From NCBI GenBank assembly GCA_023634235.1, contig JAMKCF010000074.1, positions 390,710 through 454,709 of the forward strand: a stretch of DNA of 64,000 nucleotides, in the 5' to 3' direction. The position numbers were made by a program, and so were the translations under genes. Shown piece after piece: positions 11,511 through 23,382 of the stretch (position 1 is the stretch's first letter; each line of letters opens with the position of its first letter). A model generated the notes under the pieces. That model saw only the letters and a list, made by a program, of their open reading frames with translations, was not told where the DNA came from and did no database searches. Origin of the DNA: Pisaster brevispinus. Its lineage: Eukaryota > Echinodermata > Asteroidea > Forcipulatida > Asteriidae.

Positions 11511-13080
11511 CCTTAGTTCGCACAAACACACTGCTCCAGTTTATTTATTTATTTGATTGTTATTTTATTTTAATTGTTTGTTTAATCTGATTAACTTTAT
11601 GGTAGTTTTTTAGTCTGTAATTATTTAAGTTTGTTGTTTTGTAACCATTGTAATGCAGATAAGTATTTTAGTGACAACCTTTCATGTATGACAAATTAAA
11701 GGTTTTTGTCTACATTATTAATATGTATGCTACTATTGTTGAGTTTTTCTTACATGTATGACAAACTTAAGATTGTTTTGTATTTCTTAAATTCTTATTT
11801 TAAACTATTTTTGCACTTTTAATTCTGTGTAACTTTCCAACCATGTCTAAATGAAGGATGGTCTCTCTTTTTTGGGGGTACAATCTCACTTTTGCCGGGA
11901 CAAAAAAACCCACTAAATACACTATCTGTGAAAAAGTTTGTCAAAATTTGAAGATAATATTGTTTCACCTTTGGATTAATATCAGTATGAATGTAATGTA
12001 ATCAGTGATTTATCACATTGAGACTTATTCATTCAATTATTTGTATCTATTTGAATAGTTAATTTGTTGATTATCATTTCTGTACTTTGTGTTTAGGGGA
12101 TCCATTGTATTTACCCTCAAATGGGGGCAAACCTAGTGTTATGTCTTTGTTCAAGTAGTGTATGTTTTCTTATGACATATTGGAATTTTTTGGAATAAAT
12201 TATTAAAAACCAAACCAATGCTTATTGATTTGTTTCATGTGTAAGACAGTTTTCCTCTAAATCTCCACCCCGAAAAAAAATAAATGATTAAATGGATCAT
12301 GGTATTAAAATTGTATCCATTTAATTTAATTTCTGACCAAATCACTATTGATAACAAATTTGTTTGGGTGCTGTGCACAAAAATCAAAGTGCCCTTAACT
12401 TGTGTGAGTAAAACATGGAGGTGCATGCTTTGTATGCATTGTGTAGACCAACAAGCAACAGAACACTAAGTGGGCACCGTGCAATGCACCGGTGGAATGT
12501 ACATGTGCACGTGCACGTGGTGGGACAGCCATGGGCTAGTGGTGGGAGTGCTGTAGTCTCAGCCTGAACATTCGTGGGTTGATATTCAAAGGGTCCAAAT
12601 TTACTGATTTTGAAATCACCAACGTGGTCCTTACCTGATTATGTATTCATTGCATGGGTTTAAAATATCACTCGCCTACGAAATCATGAAGAAATGGACA
12701 ATTTTAGGTTGCCACTGACCCAAAAATAAAAAGCCCCTCTTCGTTTGTAAATAGACTGGCTCCCTGTCACCATTTTCACACAGATAAGTGTATTTTCTAA
12801 GCATTTCCCCCATGGTGACTTCAGGGTCCATACACTTTAAGCGCCCTCACACGGATTGGTCAAAGTTTTATGGCAAAACTGAGGTTTTAAACTCCAAATT
12901 TAAGGGGGTGGTTTAAATTTTTGGTGAAAATTTTACATCCAATCATGAGTTTTAGTTGATAAGGATTATAATAGTCCACTCATATACTTTTTTTGAGGAA
13001 TAAATTACCTTACCCCTGTAACCCCCTCCACAAAATCCTCAAATTTCTACACTAGGCCGCATCCACCAGTATTCCAACAG
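11511..13080. other. Intergenic, no gene seen
   Basis: AT-rich sequence with no supported exon. It contains the tRNA-like SINE head fragment at 12528-12597. The remaining open frames (under 65 codons) have no recognisable features. Confidence 0.5.
12528..12597 (+). mobile_element. tRNA-like SINE head fragment
   Basis: The order GGGCTAGTGGTGGGAGTGCT, then CTCAGCCTGAA, then GTGGGTTGATATTCA resembles an A-box, anticodon arm and B-box (GGTTCGAATTC-type) of a degenerate tRNA-derived SINE head. The acceptor stem is not convincing, so this is not a functional tRNA gene. No clear tail was found. Confidence 0.45.
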
Positions 13081-13435
13081 GGGCTTTTGAGGCGTTTAAA
13101 ATACCCTTTCCCTCCACGAATATGCAAAAAGTTAAACATGGAGTTTTATAATCACCCGCCTAAGAAACAAACTTCTAACAAGGAAAAACACACACAAGAA
13201 AATTCCAAGCTTTCCGTAGCCGAAGATTCATCCGTGCTACATCCCACAACCCAGCAGTGCCTCTTCTTCACGACTATTGTGTGTAACTCCTGTGTTTATT
13301 ATACCAACACACTTAGAAAAAAAAAGAAGAAAAAAAAAACACTCACCCGAACCATTGAGTCTTTTGTTATTACCCATTCATGCATGGATACAGCGTGTAA
13401 CCCTACTTTTCTTTCTAACCGTCACGAAAAAACCT
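13081..13435. repeat. Left edge of the subtelomere-like repeat field
   Basis: The sequence around 13140-13440 has poor copies at 14760-14890 and 14910-14975: a block with AACA..AAGAAA..CACAC followed by CGAACCATT-GAGTCTTTTGTTATTACCCATTCA-like sequence. It is therefore part of the same long, degenerate repeat field and not unique DNA. The 120-codon plus-strand frame at 13087-13449 runs through this repeat and a poly-A stretch and is probably not coding. Confidence 0.45.
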
Positions 13436-13520
13436 TAACCTTACCCTAACCCTAACCCATACCCTAACCCTAACCCTAACCCATACCCTAACCCCTACCC
13501 TAACCCATACCCTAACACCC
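13436..13520. repeat. Interstitial telomeric repeat (CCCTAA)n
   Basis: CCCTAA hexamers run nearly continuously and are broken by variants such as CCCATA and CCCCTA. CCCTAA on this strand equals TTAGGG on the other, the telomere motif of vertebrates and most deuterostomes. Sequence continues on both sides, so this is an internal copy rather than a chromosome end. Confidence 0.9.
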
Positions 13521-13589
13521 CACTCCCTATTATGAAGTTTCTTTCACAGGCATTACTCTTTCCTCCTGGAATGCTGTGTGTAACTGCAG

Positions 13590-14760
13590 AGTTTTATTTC
13601 CAACCGTCCCGTGAAAAATCCTAACCCTAACCCTAACCACAACCAACCCACCCCAAAATACCCCGATCCCTATCAAAAAGTTTCTTTTACATTAGACTTT
13701 CCTCTGAACTGCAGAGTTTTTTTTCTAACCCTCACCCTAACCCCAAATAACCCACCCCAAAACACCCTAATTTCTATCGGAGTTTTATTTCTAAACTTCA
13801 TCCTTACCCTAACCCCAAATAACCGACCTCAAAACACCTAATCCCTTTCAGAGTTTTATTTCTGAACTTCACCCTCACCCTAACCCCAAATAACCAACCA
13901 AAACACCCTAATCCCGATCATAGAGTTTCTTTTACATTACTCTTTCCTCTGAACTGCAGAGTTTTATTTCTAACCCTCACCCTAACCCCAAATAACCAAC
14001 CCCAAAACACCCTAGTCCCTAACATAGAGTTTCTTTTACATTACTCTTTTCTCTGAACTGCAGAGTTTTATTTCTAACCCTCACCCTAACCCCAAATAAC
14101 CCACCCCAAAACACCCTAATCCCTATCAGAGTTTTATTTCTAAACTTCACCCTAACCCTAACCCCAAACAACCGACCTAAAACACCCTAATCCCTGTCGT
14201 AGAGTTTATTTTACATTACTCTTTCCTCTGAACTGCAGAGTTTTTAATTTCTAACCCTAACCCTAACCCCCCAAAACTTACCCAAAACACCCTAATCCCT
14301 ATCAGAGTTTTATTTCTAAACTTCACCCTAACCCTAACCCCAAACAACCAACCCAAACACCCTAATCCCTATCACAGTTTTATTTATAACCTTCACCCTA
14401 ACCCCAAACAACCGACCCAAAACACCCTAATCCCTATCGTAGAGTTTCTTTCACATTACTCTTTCCTCTGAACTGCAGAGTTTTATATCTAACCCTTACC
14501 CTTACCCCAAATAACCGACCCCAAAACACCCTTATCCCTATCAGAGTTTTATTTCTAAACTTCACCCTTACCCTAACCCCAAACAACCGACCCAAAACAC
14601 CCTAATCCCTATCGTAGAGTTTCGTTTACATTACTCTTTCCTCTGAACTGCAGAGTTTTATTTCTAACCCTAACCCTTACCCCAAATAACCCACCCCAAA
14701 ACACCCTAATCCCTATCATGGATTTTCTTTTGCATACTCTTTCCTCCTGGACTGCTGTTT
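13590..14760. repeat. Subtelomere-like tandem repeat, 104-bp and ~71-bp units
   Basis: Units combine CTAACCCTAACCCCAAA, CAAAACACCCTAATCCCTATC and GAGTTTTATTTCTAA. Long units of 104 bp add a ~35-bp block (TAGAGTTTCTTTTACATTAC and CTCTTTCCTCTGAACTGC). That block starts near 13921, 14025, 14200, 14440 and 14615, giving steps of 104, 175, 240 and 175 bp, that is one long unit plus zero, one or two short units. Telomere-like CCCTAA words are built into every unit. Confidence 0.85.
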
Positions 14761-16020
14761 TTAACCACAAAGTTTTATTCCCAACCGTCCATTACAACAA
14801 TCTTACAAAGAAACAACGAACATCAAGAAACAAAATTGCACACATCCCGAATCATTCGGTCTTTTATTGCTACTCATTACTTCATATATGACTACTTTTA
14901 TCATCAATAATCTTAGAAAAAAACATTAAACATTAAGACACAAGCGTGCAAGCATTCCGAACCATATAGTAATACTCGTACACTGCTCTTTCCTTCTTGA
15001 ATACTACTAGTTAAATGCAGAGTTTCATATTTTGTTGTAAACTTTAACCCTCCATTTTAACACCTATTGAAAACACCCCACATCCCACGCACGAGTTTCA
15101 CTTACATTTTTCTTTCATTCGTAACTACTGCTCGTACTACAGCATAATTTTGTTACCAAATGTCCTCAAAAAGAAACAGAAAGAAAGAGCATGTTACCGT
15201 AGTTTTATTTTACCAACAATTTTAAAAAGAAGATTGAACAACATAAAACACCCCGTATTATGAAATTTCTTTACTCATGAATAATACCTGCAACGGCAGA
15301 GTTTCATTGCCGAATGCCCCCCCCCCCCACACACACACACACACCCTATAAATCAAGAAGTTACTGTGACATTACTCTTTCCTTTAGGAGTGCTGTTTGA
15401 AACTAAACAATTTTTTTCCAACCTTCCTTTAAAAAAAAATAAAAAAATAAAGTTAACATCAACTGAAAACACAATATCTGAATCACGGAGTTACTGTCAT
15501 AACTATTTTCTCAAGAATGTAGCTGTTTGTAAACGCAGAGTTGTATTTCCAAATTAACCATAACCTTAACCCCAACCCAACCGAAACACACCCATACACG
15601 AATCCATCACTCACCCTTATTAATTTTTCCTTCACTAAAATCATACTTTTGTTTCCATCTTTCCTCAAACAAGAAAAGAAGGAAACACATTTATTATCAA
15701 CCCCCAACAGCCTAGTCACGGAGTGTCTCTTATAACTGAATTAATACTGCATAATAACCGAATAGTTTTATTACCAGCCAGCCGTACTACACCAAAGCTG
15801 AACAGTGCAGTGTTCTTGCATCTTCCGTTATAAATACTACATTTAACCATAGTTACACACAGTAAAAAAAACACCTAAAAAACAAGCAAACAAACATTGA
15901 ACATCAATCAAAATCACCCCGTACCAAATCATGGAGTGTCTTATAAATTACCATTTCCTTCACAACTTACCATACAGTTTTTGTTACAACATTCCTAAAT
16001 TGTTTCAAGTCATCCGCGTT
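14761..16020. repeat. Decayed continuation of the subtelomere-like repeat
   Basis: Words such as GCAGAGTTTCAT, CGCAGAGTTGTATTTCC, CTCTTTCCTTTAGGAGTGCTG and AACCATAACCTTAACCCC recur at irregular spacing and match the 13.6-14.7 kb units with many changes. A C-tract and (CA)n lie at 15319-15344. No genes. Confidence 0.55.
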
Positions 16021-18110
16021 TACCCATAGTCTAAACATTCTCAACGCCGCCATCGTCACCCCTTCCTCGGTTCTTAAAGTCCCCCTCCCCCTCCCACACC
16101 CCAATGGGTTCTTTGCTACCGTGCGTCTTCATGGATGCTGCTCCAAGCAGACTACATTGGTTCAGACTCCTTCCTGCAATAAGAAAAGTCTGTTCCCCTT
16201 CTCATTAATATTACCATCAAAGTTACTTAGTGGACTCAAACCAATATCTCCATAATCTTTGTGTGTAAAACACTTTGTTGATGGTGAAAAAAAGTATTAA
16301 AAATACAAAAAAGGTAGGCTGTAATAATTTTGCTTCAGAATAGTATAAAGGTAGTATTAACTAGGCATCTACGTTTTGTTTTGCTTTCCATTTGGGGAAA
16401 TGCTCATAAATGTATTTATTGTTGTCAAAGACGAATACTAAAACATTATACATATCAGGCAAATCCACGATACAAGCAAATAAAACATCCAAACACAACT
16501 TGGATTTTAAACTTTCTTTATCAATTTACAATACTTTACAGCTACCCGAAACTTTGGATGCAATCATGTTCTTGTCCTTGTTCTTATATAAACCTTTTAA
16601 GCAGAGATGACTAAATTTAGGAATATATACGAATATTGGATGCAATTGAGTACATTGGACTTAAATATAAACACGAGGTAAAATCTGGACATTCCTTTTC
16701 ACGAGGCAAAGCTGAGTGAATCGGAAAAGCCAGATTTCATCGATTGGTTATAAATAAAATAAAAATAGGCACGGAAACTTGTCCACCCCCACACTCAACC
16801 CTTACGGCTCAACCCTTATGCTAACCCTACCCCTACCCCTAACCCAACCCTCATCATAGCATTTAAATCACGAGGGGCTCTTCGGAATTAGACATTTCGG
16901 AATTTGGAGAAATAAAACGTTGAATGCATTTCGTTACTCGTCGCAGAAAAGTTACCGGCTATTCCATTTTTCCTCGGTTTTTACCTCGTAAAATGGAATA
17001 GTCCAGATTTCACCTCGTTATCATAAATTCTGCAACAATGTGCTCCTTTAACTTTGCAGCCAATATGTGTAGGCCTATAGTTTGATGTAATTACCACTAC
17101 TGTGCAGTTTCATGTAAAGCGACTAGCTTTTCAACCTCACTTAATAATTAATGTAAACAGTTCCTCTAAAGAAGACCACCAACCCGATTCCACCACCCCC
17201 CCCCCCCATCAAAAATCACTGACTCCATTTCATTTCCCCCCAAGATTCATCACAAACCGTAATCCATTGACAGAAACTCTACGATGTTTTCAAAATAGCA
17301 ATCCTGTCATTATTTCTATTCTTGAGACATTTTCATTTTTATTCTATTGCCGTTGATTTCAAAGTGTTAATTTTTAGTGTTAATTCTAGAAAGAAAACGC
17401 AGCGGTAGACATGAAATTCATATGTCCTAAATTAACGGTAACTTTTGCAGTCCTACATAGCTACCCCCGAAAAGCCGTGTTGTCCCGTAAATTACAAATT
17501 AATACATACCGAAGGAAATAACCACAACTTAGAGCTTGTATCCCTTTTTTGAAAATAATTGTAATTGTGGCAAAATGCCTGGTTGTTTTATTTGTGAAAT
17601 CAAGGATAATTGAGGGCGCTATTCGAAACTCATTTGCATATTTGAATATCTCAGTCATTACAAAACGTCCACATAATAACATTGGCCACTAACCTATTAA
17701 GGTAAACACTATTCATAATAAGATCTATTGTAAACTGTGATTAAATAATTCAATTTATCTATAAATAAGAGATCCCACTCAAGTTGAATTTAAACCAGGT
17801 AGGCTATTTAAAGTGCATACAGTTCAAATTAGTGAATCTTCAAGTTAAGGTTTTGAATATTAATAGCCTTCGTGTCCAAATAGTATAAATACGTTTTGTC
17901 ACGCTATAATAAATTTAGCAAACTACCAATAATGTTATTGTTATTATTTATATTGCACTAAGTAAACTAGAAAAGACCAGTATTACCAGTGGTTTCCGAA
18001 TATTACAAATGTGCAAAAAATGTACCCTACCTTAAATTGTTGAGACCACAAACACTGGTACACGAGCCCCCGACAGCAAACGTTCCCATTGCACATAACA
18101 TCACACTACT
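16021..18110. other. Intergenic, no gene seen
   Basis: No coding feature or transposon end can be supported. A short run of CCCTAA-like words (CCTACCCCTACCCCTAACCC) at 16823-16850 is another telomere-like trace. The open frames are under 95 codons and lack recognisable domains. Confidence 0.5.
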
Positions 18111-18119
18111 CTGAAAACT

Positions 18120-18330
18120 CCCGGCATATTTGACCCCCCCCCCCCCCACCCAACCCCAGGGAGCCTGATCCATTTCTTGGCCGACTCGGAAACTGTTAAA
18201 TAAAAATTGGATTCTAGCTCGGAGTCTGGGTCAGTTAAGTCGACCCATTATGGGTCATTTTGAACAATATTTCGGGTCACACTGACCCCCAAAACAGTCA
18301 AAACAGTTCAATTCCAGCAAGAAGTAGTTT
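18120..18330. repeat. TGGGTCA-family dispersed repeat
   Basis: After a C-tract (18134-18147), the segment carries GGGAGCCTGATCC, GTCTGGGTCAGTT, the palindrome GACCCATTATGGGTC and GGGTCACACTGACCCC. The same word set (TGACCCA / TGGGTCA / CTGACC) occurs at 9470-9590, 10600-10790 and in the complete MITE at 21005-21364. This is probably a decayed copy; its ends are not clear. Confidence 0.5.
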
Positions 18331-21004
18331 GAAATAATATTCTGCGGTATGTTTGACAATAACTCCTTAACTAAGCGTGCTAGAGAGACACAACTTGTAC
18401 CTGACTCTTCCTTTGGTATTCCTCCATTCGAAAATCAGGCTTTTGGGGCCACTTTGTGCCATCTTCAGACCGGAAATGACCAGCAAGTTGGGATACTCCG
18501 AATGATGCCCAACAAAAGTATCTTCAACGGGATTTGTGTACACAGAGCTGTCAAAGATCGAAATACAAAAACAAAGACAGTCAAATCAACCTCAGAATAA
18601 TGCTGGATCTGCTCATCTCATGGGCTCTCACTTTGTCTTCGTTTGTTTTCTTTTTCGTTTTCGTTTTTTTTTTATTGTGACGTTTTTGTAGGGGATGCGA
18701 GCGGCCAAGGAGTATGGCTAATACGACCACCATTTTTAACAATAAAAAATATTAAAGATGAGCCAATTTATTGACATAAATATTAAACTACAATGATTTG
18801 TTGTACATTCATTCTGTTGATTTTTTGAGAGTAACGTTTTATTTTTTGGTAAGGCTAAAGCTAGGCTATAACAAAATAAAAATAGTAAATAAAAATCAAG
18901 GTAACAACAAATAATGTGCAGTGAATTTTTTTGGTAACGGGGGTGTTATAGGTGTTGCAAAACAGTAGCCAAGTCGAGAGAGGATGGTAAAGGAGATTCA
19001 TACCAACTCTTTGATCATGACAATTAATGATAATCAAAAGTACGTTTTCCCTTCCAGCCTCGCTTTGGTTGTGTTGGTTTGAAATGATACAAACACAATG
19101 GCTGAACAGTGATACCCGACGGGCATCAACATTTCGTCTTGACGACTTTGGAATGCATTGTATTATGAATGGCATCTAGAGGTGCCAAATTGTTCTGAAA
19201 TTGTTATGAATTTGGTGGTCATGCGAGTACGACGATAGTAACTTTTTGGAGGGAAGTATAGTGGCCTGGAACAGTTGAAAAAAGGGACCACGTTATTGTG
19301 ACACTACGTAAACAAGTTTGGAAAATGTACCTTTCTGTAAACGCGCATGCAGGAAATGCGCATGCTCAGATCTACGTAAACAATTGGGATGTCTGGCGCC
19401 ATTTAGCGCTCCCAAACCTCTGAATGAATTTTATTTTTAAGAGAAAAAAAAAGAAAGATTTTTTTAAAACTTAGTTGATGCAACTTCAGTTATAAACAAC
19501 CCCGTACCTTTTGTTACCAATAGAGGGCGCAATAATCACACAGACTTACCTTTTCAGGGGTACTAGATGGTAGACGCTTACTTGAGCCGGCTGAGAAAAA
19601 TAAATAACAAACGAACAAAATAGAAAAGTTTTAAGTCAAACTGAAACCACAATTAATTAATGCCTAAACTCACCCTCCCGACGTCGCCCCAGGACGAGAC
19701 CCTAACACCCTTCCCCACCACAACCCAAGTTGTAATCCAAGGCTCCCCCAACAAATGAATCTCCCCCCTTTTTTACACTGACATTTTTAGTCAAATTAAA
19801 TGCTTCCGAGGTTGATATTCAGTTGTTATAAACCAGTTCAATCAATGAGCTATTGGATTGTTTTGTTTCAGATGATTCTCTCTCTAGGGTTGTACTACCT
19901 TTTGTTTGACCTACATTTTATGTTCAAGCATTTCACCCCTTTTTGTTATCTTTTATTGACACTTGTTAAGCCCACTCACTGCAAACTTGTTCCAATATCC
20001 TCTAACTGCAAATTGGTTTTGCACTTGACTTTCATTCAGTTTAATTGTTCGTTTTGCAAAAGGCAGCGCTTGATAAAGAGTGTTGACCATTTAAAAAAAT
20101 GTTTCATTAAATTGCCCGTTAGATTGCTTTGAAATACACTGTGCTCTGCGTGTCTTACTTATGTTACAAACTTGTCTAATAGTGAAGTACAAGATGGCTG
20201 CTGACTGTGAGTGAAAGGTCTGCACTGCAAACACATTACAATGCAGGTTTATTCTAATCCACGGGGAAAAAGACACACAAGCACAATTTATTTTCTTTTA
20301 TTTCACAACAAAAAACACACAAAGACACAATTAATTTTCCTTTATTTCACTGAAGAAGATACACAAAGCCACATGTCACACATTATAAGCTGGATATGAA
20401 TTAGAAACACACACACCACACTGAAGTGATTTAGGTTAACCATCATTTGACTATAAAACTGTTTTGTACAATTGTTGTCTTCTAATCAGTGCTTTCAGTG
20501 ATGAAAGTTCATGTTTTCCTTTTGATTCATTACAGCGTGTCAAATTTTAACAAATTTTACTGTGAAAATTCGTTTTTATTGTCATTACTCAAATTTGTTA
20601 CAGTACAATAAAAGTACTTTTACAAATCATATTTGATATTAAAATAGGTTTCACTGTTTGTAGAATCCTAATTATATACTGTTTCTCATTTTGTGTTTAA
20701 TATAATACAGGCATCCTTTTCCACGCTGACTTTACAACTAAACAATAAAAGCTAAAAAATTGAACCTAACTTTTTGTGTGAGTTGTCAACCCATTATGAA
20801 TTGTATAATTACTGCCAAAATCTGACTGATTAACAGAAACCCAGTAAAAAAATTGCTTCATTCCAGACATAAATAATAGAATCTCTGAAGACCTTTATCA
20901 AGCTGCCACCTTCTTTGTCGTGTTCCCTGCTTGCAATAATAATAAATCTCCTCATACCAAAACGGGACCAGACTAATTTGCCCTCCTAGCGTAAACATCA
21001 ACTA
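18331..21004. other. Intergenic, no gene seen
   Basis: No supported exon on either strand. The segment includes the GCGCATGC motif pair listed at 19304-19383. Frames such as 18861-19175 (minus, 104 codons) and 19800-20132 (plus, 110 codons) have no recognisable domain or conserved motif, and I do not call them genes. Confidence 0.5.
19304..19383. promoter_or_regulatory. Paired GCGCATGC (NRF1-like) motifs between CTACGTAAACAA repeats
   Basis: CGCGCATGCA at 19342-19351 and TGCGCATGCT at 19357-19366 each lie close to the NRF1 consensus GCGCATGCGC. They are bracketed by the direct repeat CTACGTAAACAA at 19304-19315 and 19372-19383. A promoter is possible, but no gene start is visible next to it. 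Confidence 0.3.
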
Positions 21005-21364
21005 CACTCTAAAAACACTTCTGAGTAAAAAATGACCCAGTTCCAGGTCAAGGGGGCCTGACCAAGAGCTGCCAACATTTGCATCTTGCAATCAGAGAGA
21101 TTTTGTACAACAATCAGAATTACATTCAACATTATGGGGACAAATTTTCCTTAATCAGGGAGATTTTCAATTTTATTGATCAGAACATGGACAGAATGGG
21201 TTATTTTCAGGGAACTTTCTGCAGAATCAGGGAGAGTTGGCAGCTCTGCTGACCAACTTATGGGTCAAACTGAAGTGGAATCTGAGCTAAAATCCCAATT
21301 TAAATCACTTCTGAATCAGCAGCTGGAATTCCAGTCATTTCTGACCAAGGAGTTTCTTAGAGTG
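21005..21364. mobile_element. TA-flanked MITE (Tc1/mariner-like), interrupted
   Basis: The ends are inverted: CACTCTAAAAAC on the left and GTTTCTTAGAGTG on the right (reverse complement CACTCTAAGAAAC). Each end is flanked by TA (21003-21004 and 21365-21366), the target duplication of Tc1/mariner elements. The interior has TGACCCAG and TATGGGTCA typical of this window's TGGGTCA family. A second element is inserted at 21065-21247; without it this MITE would be about 170 bp. No transposase. Confidence 0.75.
21065..21247. mobile_element. hAT-like MITE nested in another MITE
   Basis: The ends are a perfect 12-bp inverted repeat: AGAGCTGCCAAC at 21065-21076 and GTTGGCAGCTCT at 21236-21247. The flanks CCTGACCA (21057-21064) and GCTGACCA (21248-21255) match at 7 of 8 bases, as expected for a hAT 8-bp target duplication. 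The interior is 159 bp and non-coding. Confidence 0.85.
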
Positions 21365-21708
21365 TAATTGCAATGGATTGACAATGTAGATGCGTCGAGA
21401 CAGAGCTGTCTGAGAATACTAATACCTTGCATGTTGCTGCCTTATTGAGCTGAGACGTCAGTTATATCAGGTTGTTCTCTCCCTAGCTCATCACTCTCCA
21501 CTGCATAGCATTAAATAAAAGAAAAGAAATGAATAGTAATATATAAAGTTTCAAGTTTTATGAATGACTGAAAGGCAAAGTACAGGACAGAGCCCTAAAC
21601 AGACATGAATGGATGCTCTTCAAAGAGCTGGATTACACCAAGGATGAACCATAACTACATAACTTCAAATTACGTGACAAGATGAAGGAAAAATTTGGAC
21701 CAAATTGT

Positions 21709-21923
21709 CAGTGGCGTTACTGGGGGGGGGGGGCCTCGTACCAATTAATGTCACTGCACCCCCCCCCCCCTAATTGGAACCTGCCATTATGTAGATCAAG
21801 ATCCAGTTTTTTAAAAAGGGCAAATGGAATCTAAGGTTGATTTGCAAGGAGTGCCCCCCCCTAAAACAATGGTTCCCCCTTTGTGCCCACCCCCTAAAAA
21901 ATTACCAGTTAGTTACGCTGCTG
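21709..21923 (-). mobile_element. hAT-like MITE with perfect 8-bp target duplication
   Basis: It is flanked by CAAATTGT on both sides (21701-21708 and 21924-21931). The left end is CAGTGGCGTTACTG; the right end is AGTTACGCTGCTG, with reverse complement CAGCAGCGTAACT. The interior holds G and C tracts and GATCAAGATCCAGTTTT, which is the reverse complement of part of the element at 11124-11349. The two are therefore family members in opposite orientation. No coding capacity. Confidence 0.9.
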
Positions 21924-22194
21924 CAAATTGTACTCAAACATTTCACTCTCATCAAATTAGTAACATTATGCCCTTTCTTGTCTTCTCTCCATGGGATTTT
22001 TGGCTAGAAAGTAGAGTTATAAAGTTGGCTTTTTTGAGTGTCCTTGGTTTCACAACAAGAATTAATAAACGAAATGAAATTTGTCATAAAGGTAAGTCAT
22101 AGGCCCTATTGTCTTTTTTAAATGGCGTTTTTCAGTGATTTTTGCAGAAGCACAATGTGATGAGACAGCATTGGATAATAACTTTTGTTGCTCA

Positions 22195-22425
22195 GAAAAG
22201 CCCTGGCTTGTTAATCAACAGTTCAATCAGTGTGCTCCGGTTGTATCTAGCGCCCAATTTCATTAAATAAATTGCTTAAGCATTTTCTGCTGAGCAAAAA
22301 TAAGCAGAATAACGGGCAAAGATTGTACATTTGACATGGTATTTTAGCTAGTAACCTTAATCTGGTAAGCATAATTTTGTTGTGCTTAGCTACTTTTTGT
22401 GCTTAAGCAGCTCTTGTCTGAAACA
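22195..22425. repeat. Dispersed AGAGCTGCTTAAGC-type repeat copy
   Basis: The segment has GCGCCCAATTTCATTAAAT, TGCTTAAGCATTTTCTGC, AGCAAAAATAAGCAGAAT and TTGTGCTTAGC..GTGCTTAAGCAGCTCTTG. This is the word order of the better-preserved copies at 26214-26390 and 27149-27339. The ends are roughly inverted (CCCAATTTCAT..GCTTAAGC versus GCTTAAGCAGCTCT), which suggests a decayed foldback MITE. Confidence 0.6.
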
Positions 22426-23169
22426 CTTACAACCCCGTACCCTGCCTGGACTGAATTGAGTTATTTCAGAGGTATCCAGATTCCTGAACACATAACCAAA
22501 ACTTCTACATCTACAAGATTGCTGTACACTTTGACACAGTTGAGGCAATGAGTAACTGGTTTTGGATGTTGGAACTGATTGTCTGTGTGTATTTGAACAA
22601 GGGTCTCAAACCGCTTGGATGCTGTTTTTTGCACTCTTAATCAGAGCAATGATGAAGATCCAACAGGTTAACAAGTCTAGTGAGATCAGACGTCAGTCCT
22701 CATCTTGTAGTCTTCCCATAGCTCACCAATCTCCTCTATACCAAAAACAAATGCAGGGGATTAAAAAATAAAGATGAAACATACATTATAGTAAAAATCT
22801 ATGCATTTTTGATAGAGGCAGGAGAAAGGATGAAGCCATCATTCTCTCTGGATAAGTTTCTAAGCAAACTTATTTAATTTGGAAAAAAACCTTTAGCATG
22901 TTCTTCTGGCATCAAGGTCATCTGATTTCAAAAATTGGAGTTATTAATGATAAGGTCATCGTTCTCTTTAATACCATGAACAATCTGAAAGCGCCTATTT
23001 CTGTTGTTTTCAAATTAAGAACAAAGTGTGCATTTTCATTTTTATATGTGTCTAATCTTGAACAGTTTAACTTGTCATCTGTCAAATTACATTCTGTGAC
23101 TTTATACTTCTTTTAAAAGACTTGATGATTAGCTTGTTTTGGCTAAACACAATCAAATCCTGTATCCTG
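22426..23169. other. Intergenic, no gene seen
   Basis: No recognisable coding sequence or transposon end. The open frames of 69-72 codons in this stretch are unsupported. Confidence 0.5.
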
Positions 23170-23177
23170 CCTTGGCT

Positions 23178-23341
23178 CAGTGGTGTAGCCCGGACTCTTT
23201 CGGTTGGGGGGAGGGGGGCACAGGGGGAGGGGCAGGGGGGCAGGGGGGCAGGGGGGTGGTAGGGTTTGTCAGTGGTGGGGGTCATGCTTTTATTTTGGAA
23301 AGGGGACTCTGGTGGTTTAGGAAAGTTGTTACAAAACACTG
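23178..23341. mobile_element. hAT-like MITE, 164 bp
   Basis: The left end is CAGTGGTGTAGCC and the right end is ACAAAACACTG. It is flanked by CCTTGGCT (23170-23177) and CCTTGGCA (23342-23349), an 8-bp target duplication with one mismatch. The G-rich interior is typical of this window's CAGTGG elements. The inverted repeats have decayed beyond the terminal CAGTG. Confidence 0.75.
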
Positions 23342-23382
23342 CCTTGGCATTAAAATAATGTTACCCTACTTGACCATCCAAT

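Noticed and set aside
13087..13449. 120-codon plus-strand frame beside the telomere repeats.
   Set aside because: The frame crosses poly-A and degenerate repeat sequence that recurs at 14.8-15.0 kb without staying open.
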